Source: UBA6244 sp041582875
GTDB taxonomy: Bacteria > Bacteroidota > Bacteroidia > Bacteroidales > F082
Reading direction: 5' to 3'
Length of the DNA: 35,888 nt
NCBI GenBank assembly: GCA_041582875.1
Contig: JBFHGX010000026.1
Coordinates: 1 to 35,888 of the forward strand
A program made the translations under genes and the position numbers. The notes under the pieces were generated by a model. The model saw nothing but the letters and a program-made list of their open reading frames with translations, was not told where the DNA came from and ran no database searches. This document shows, piece by piece, positions 34,682-35,888 of the stretch (the first letter of the stretch is position 1; every line of letters begins with the position of its first letter).

Positions 34682-35803
34682 TTATTGTGTAATCATTACC
34701 GGCATAATAAGCATCAATATATCTTCAGGATCATCATCGTCACGTTCGGTAAGAATAATTCCTGCGCGATTTGGCGCTGACATTTCAATTAAAATAGATT
34801 CAGGATTTAAATTCGACAACATTTCCAGCATAAATCTTGAATTAAACCCAATTTCCATATCGTCTCCTTCATAGCTACAAGTAAGGCGCTCTTTAGCCTC
34901 GCTCGCAAAATCGATATCTTCTGCAGTAAGCACCAACTCTTTACCCGACAATTTAAAACGCACCTGATGGGTTGATTTGCTTCCAAAAATAGAAACCCTA
35001 CGGATAGCGTTTAGTAAGCTTTTGCGATCGATGGTTAATTTATAGGGATTTTGAACCGGAATAACAGCTTCATAATTGGGATACTTTCCTTCAATCAGTC
35101 TGCAAACCATAGATATTTCACCAAATTTAATTACCGCATTGGTATCGTTGTACTCCATCGAAACTTCCAATCCCTCATCATCAGGCATGATGTTTTTGAG
35201 GTGGTTTAAAGGCTTTTTGGGAAGAATGATGGAAGAATGACCATCAGATTTAATATCATGACGACGGTATCTCACCAATTTATGCGCATCAGTAGCCACA
35301 AAAGTCAAACTCTCTTCGGTAACTTCGCAGAAAACACCCGACATCACAGGACGTAATTCGTCGTTACCTGTGGCAAAAAGTGTTTTATTGAAGGCATTTA
35401 CAAGTAGTGAGGCATTTAGCGACAACGACATGGTATTTTCCAATACAGGCATTTGTGGAAATTCATCACTTTCATGACCTATCAATTTGTACTTTCCTTC
35501 ACCTGCAAATATTTCGATGTTGGTTCCTTCTACAGAAATAGTTACTGGAATGTCGGAGAACGTTTTCATGATATCCAACAACATTTTGGCAGGAATGGCC
35601 ACGACCCCTGTATTTTCAGACATATCCGGCTTGACCAACACACTAATGGTTGTTTCCAAATCTGAGGCAGTTATGCGCAGTTGATCCTGTTCTAACTCGA
35701 ATAAAAAATCTTCAAGAATAGGAAGTGTGTTATTGGTAGTCAGCACACCACTGATTTTCTGTAGGGCTTTTAATAAGGCTGTACTTGATATTATAAACTT
35801 CAT
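34682..35803 (-). CDS. dnaN: DNA polymerase III subunit beta (sliding clamp)
   Basis: The 373-residue protein has the three clamp domains and opens MKFIISSTALLKALQKISG. Typical segments include TLPILEDFLFELEQDQLRITASDLET, GVFCEVTEESLTFVATDAHKLVR and FNSRFMLEMLSNL, with the C-terminal LMLIMPVMI end that forms part of the partner-binding pocket. The dimeric ring holds the polymerase on DNA. The length is normal. No dnaA or recF lies in the window. Upstream (35839-35846, minus) a near match to the -7 box reads TCACTTTG. A terminator follows the gene. Confidence 0.97.
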   Translation of the reverse strand: MKFIISSTALLKALQKISGVLTTNNTLPILEDFLFELEQDQLRITASDLETTISVLVKPDMSENTGVVAIPAKMLLDIMKTFSDIPVTISVEGTNIEIFAGEGKYKLIGHESDEFPQMPVLENTMSLSLNASLLVNAFNKTLFATGNDELRPVMSGVFCEVTEESLTFVATDAHKLVRYRRHDIKSDGHSSIILPKKPLNHLKNIMPDDEGLEVSMEYNDTNAVIKFGEISMVCRLIEGKYPNYEAVIPVQNPYKLTIDRKSLLNAIRRVSIFGSKSTHQVRFKLSGKELVLTAEDIDFASEAKERLTCSYEGDDMEIGFNSRFMLEMLSNLNPESILIEMSAPNRAGIILTERDDDDPEDILMLIMPVMITQ

Positions 35804-35888
35804 TATGAATTGATTTTACTGTTCTCTTTAATTGATTTCAAAGTGAGTAAAAATAAAAAAATATCCTGAATATTAACGGAATATCCGC

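Noticed and set aside
35804..35888. Possible replication origin next to dnaN (repeated ATATCC)
   Set aside because: No DnaA boxes are visible and only 85 bases are available; the repeats are short and could be chance.
1..35888. CRISPR array, insertion sequence, prophage or tRNA
   Set aside because: I saw no regularly spaced repeats, transposase, integrase, phage genes or tRNA-like folds. The gene content looks like ordinary chromosome.

Overview
The window looks like a chromosomal segment of a low-GC member of the Bacteroidota, probably of the Bacteroidia/Marinilabiliales type. Four things point there: a C-terminal type IX secretion (T9SS) sorting domain on the 759-residue CotH protein; repeated TAnnTTTG-type -7 promoter boxes; two LytS-type kinase/LytTR regulator pairs; and the order small membrane protein - mutL - rhomboid - rhomboid. 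Genus assignment is not possible by eye. I saw no rRNA, tRNA, CRISPR array, insertion sequence or phage gene.

Region by region. (1) 1-3311: a partial SAM methyltransferase (minus), then on plus an M14 zinc carboxypeptidase-like protein, a DsrE-like protein and a second methyltransferase. (2) 3457-4609: a compact HipA-family kinase overlapping a DUF3037 gene, the most system-like pair in the window. (3) 4896-6269: a CotH-kinase lipoprotein with a terminator behind it. (4) 6716-12429 (minus): a complete RND efflux operon (adaptor, inner-membrane pump, TolC-like channel). Divergent from it are a LytS-type kinase and LytTR regulator (12649-14447), a secreted CotH/lamin-tail/T9SS protein (14691-16970) and a second LytS/LytTR pair (17093-18927). 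(5) 19069-23122: small membrane protein, mutL and two rhomboid proteases. (6) 23161-25928: a sodium/proline-type symporter (minus) divergent from a TolB-like beta-propeller lipoprotein. (7) 26076-31467: a tight run of prolyl-tRNA-editing-like protein, arginine deiminase, GT-C glycosyltransferase and ligA. (8) 31464-35803 (minus): dnaN, a terminator, a PatB/MalY aminotransferase, an outer-membrane beta-barrel protein, a membrane-anchored SRPBCC/GyrI-like protein and a 47-residue membrane protein.

How the genes work together. The three pump genes should make one tripartite exporter, and the divergent kinase/regulator pair is the only transcription regulator beside it. The two kinase/regulator pairs bracket the secreted CotH protein, suggesting an envelope-sensing island. 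mutL, ligA and dnaN are separate DNA-maintenance housekeeping genes. The HipA-like kinase and DUF3037 gene overlap by 11 bases and are very likely translated together; their biochemical role cannot be read from the sequence.
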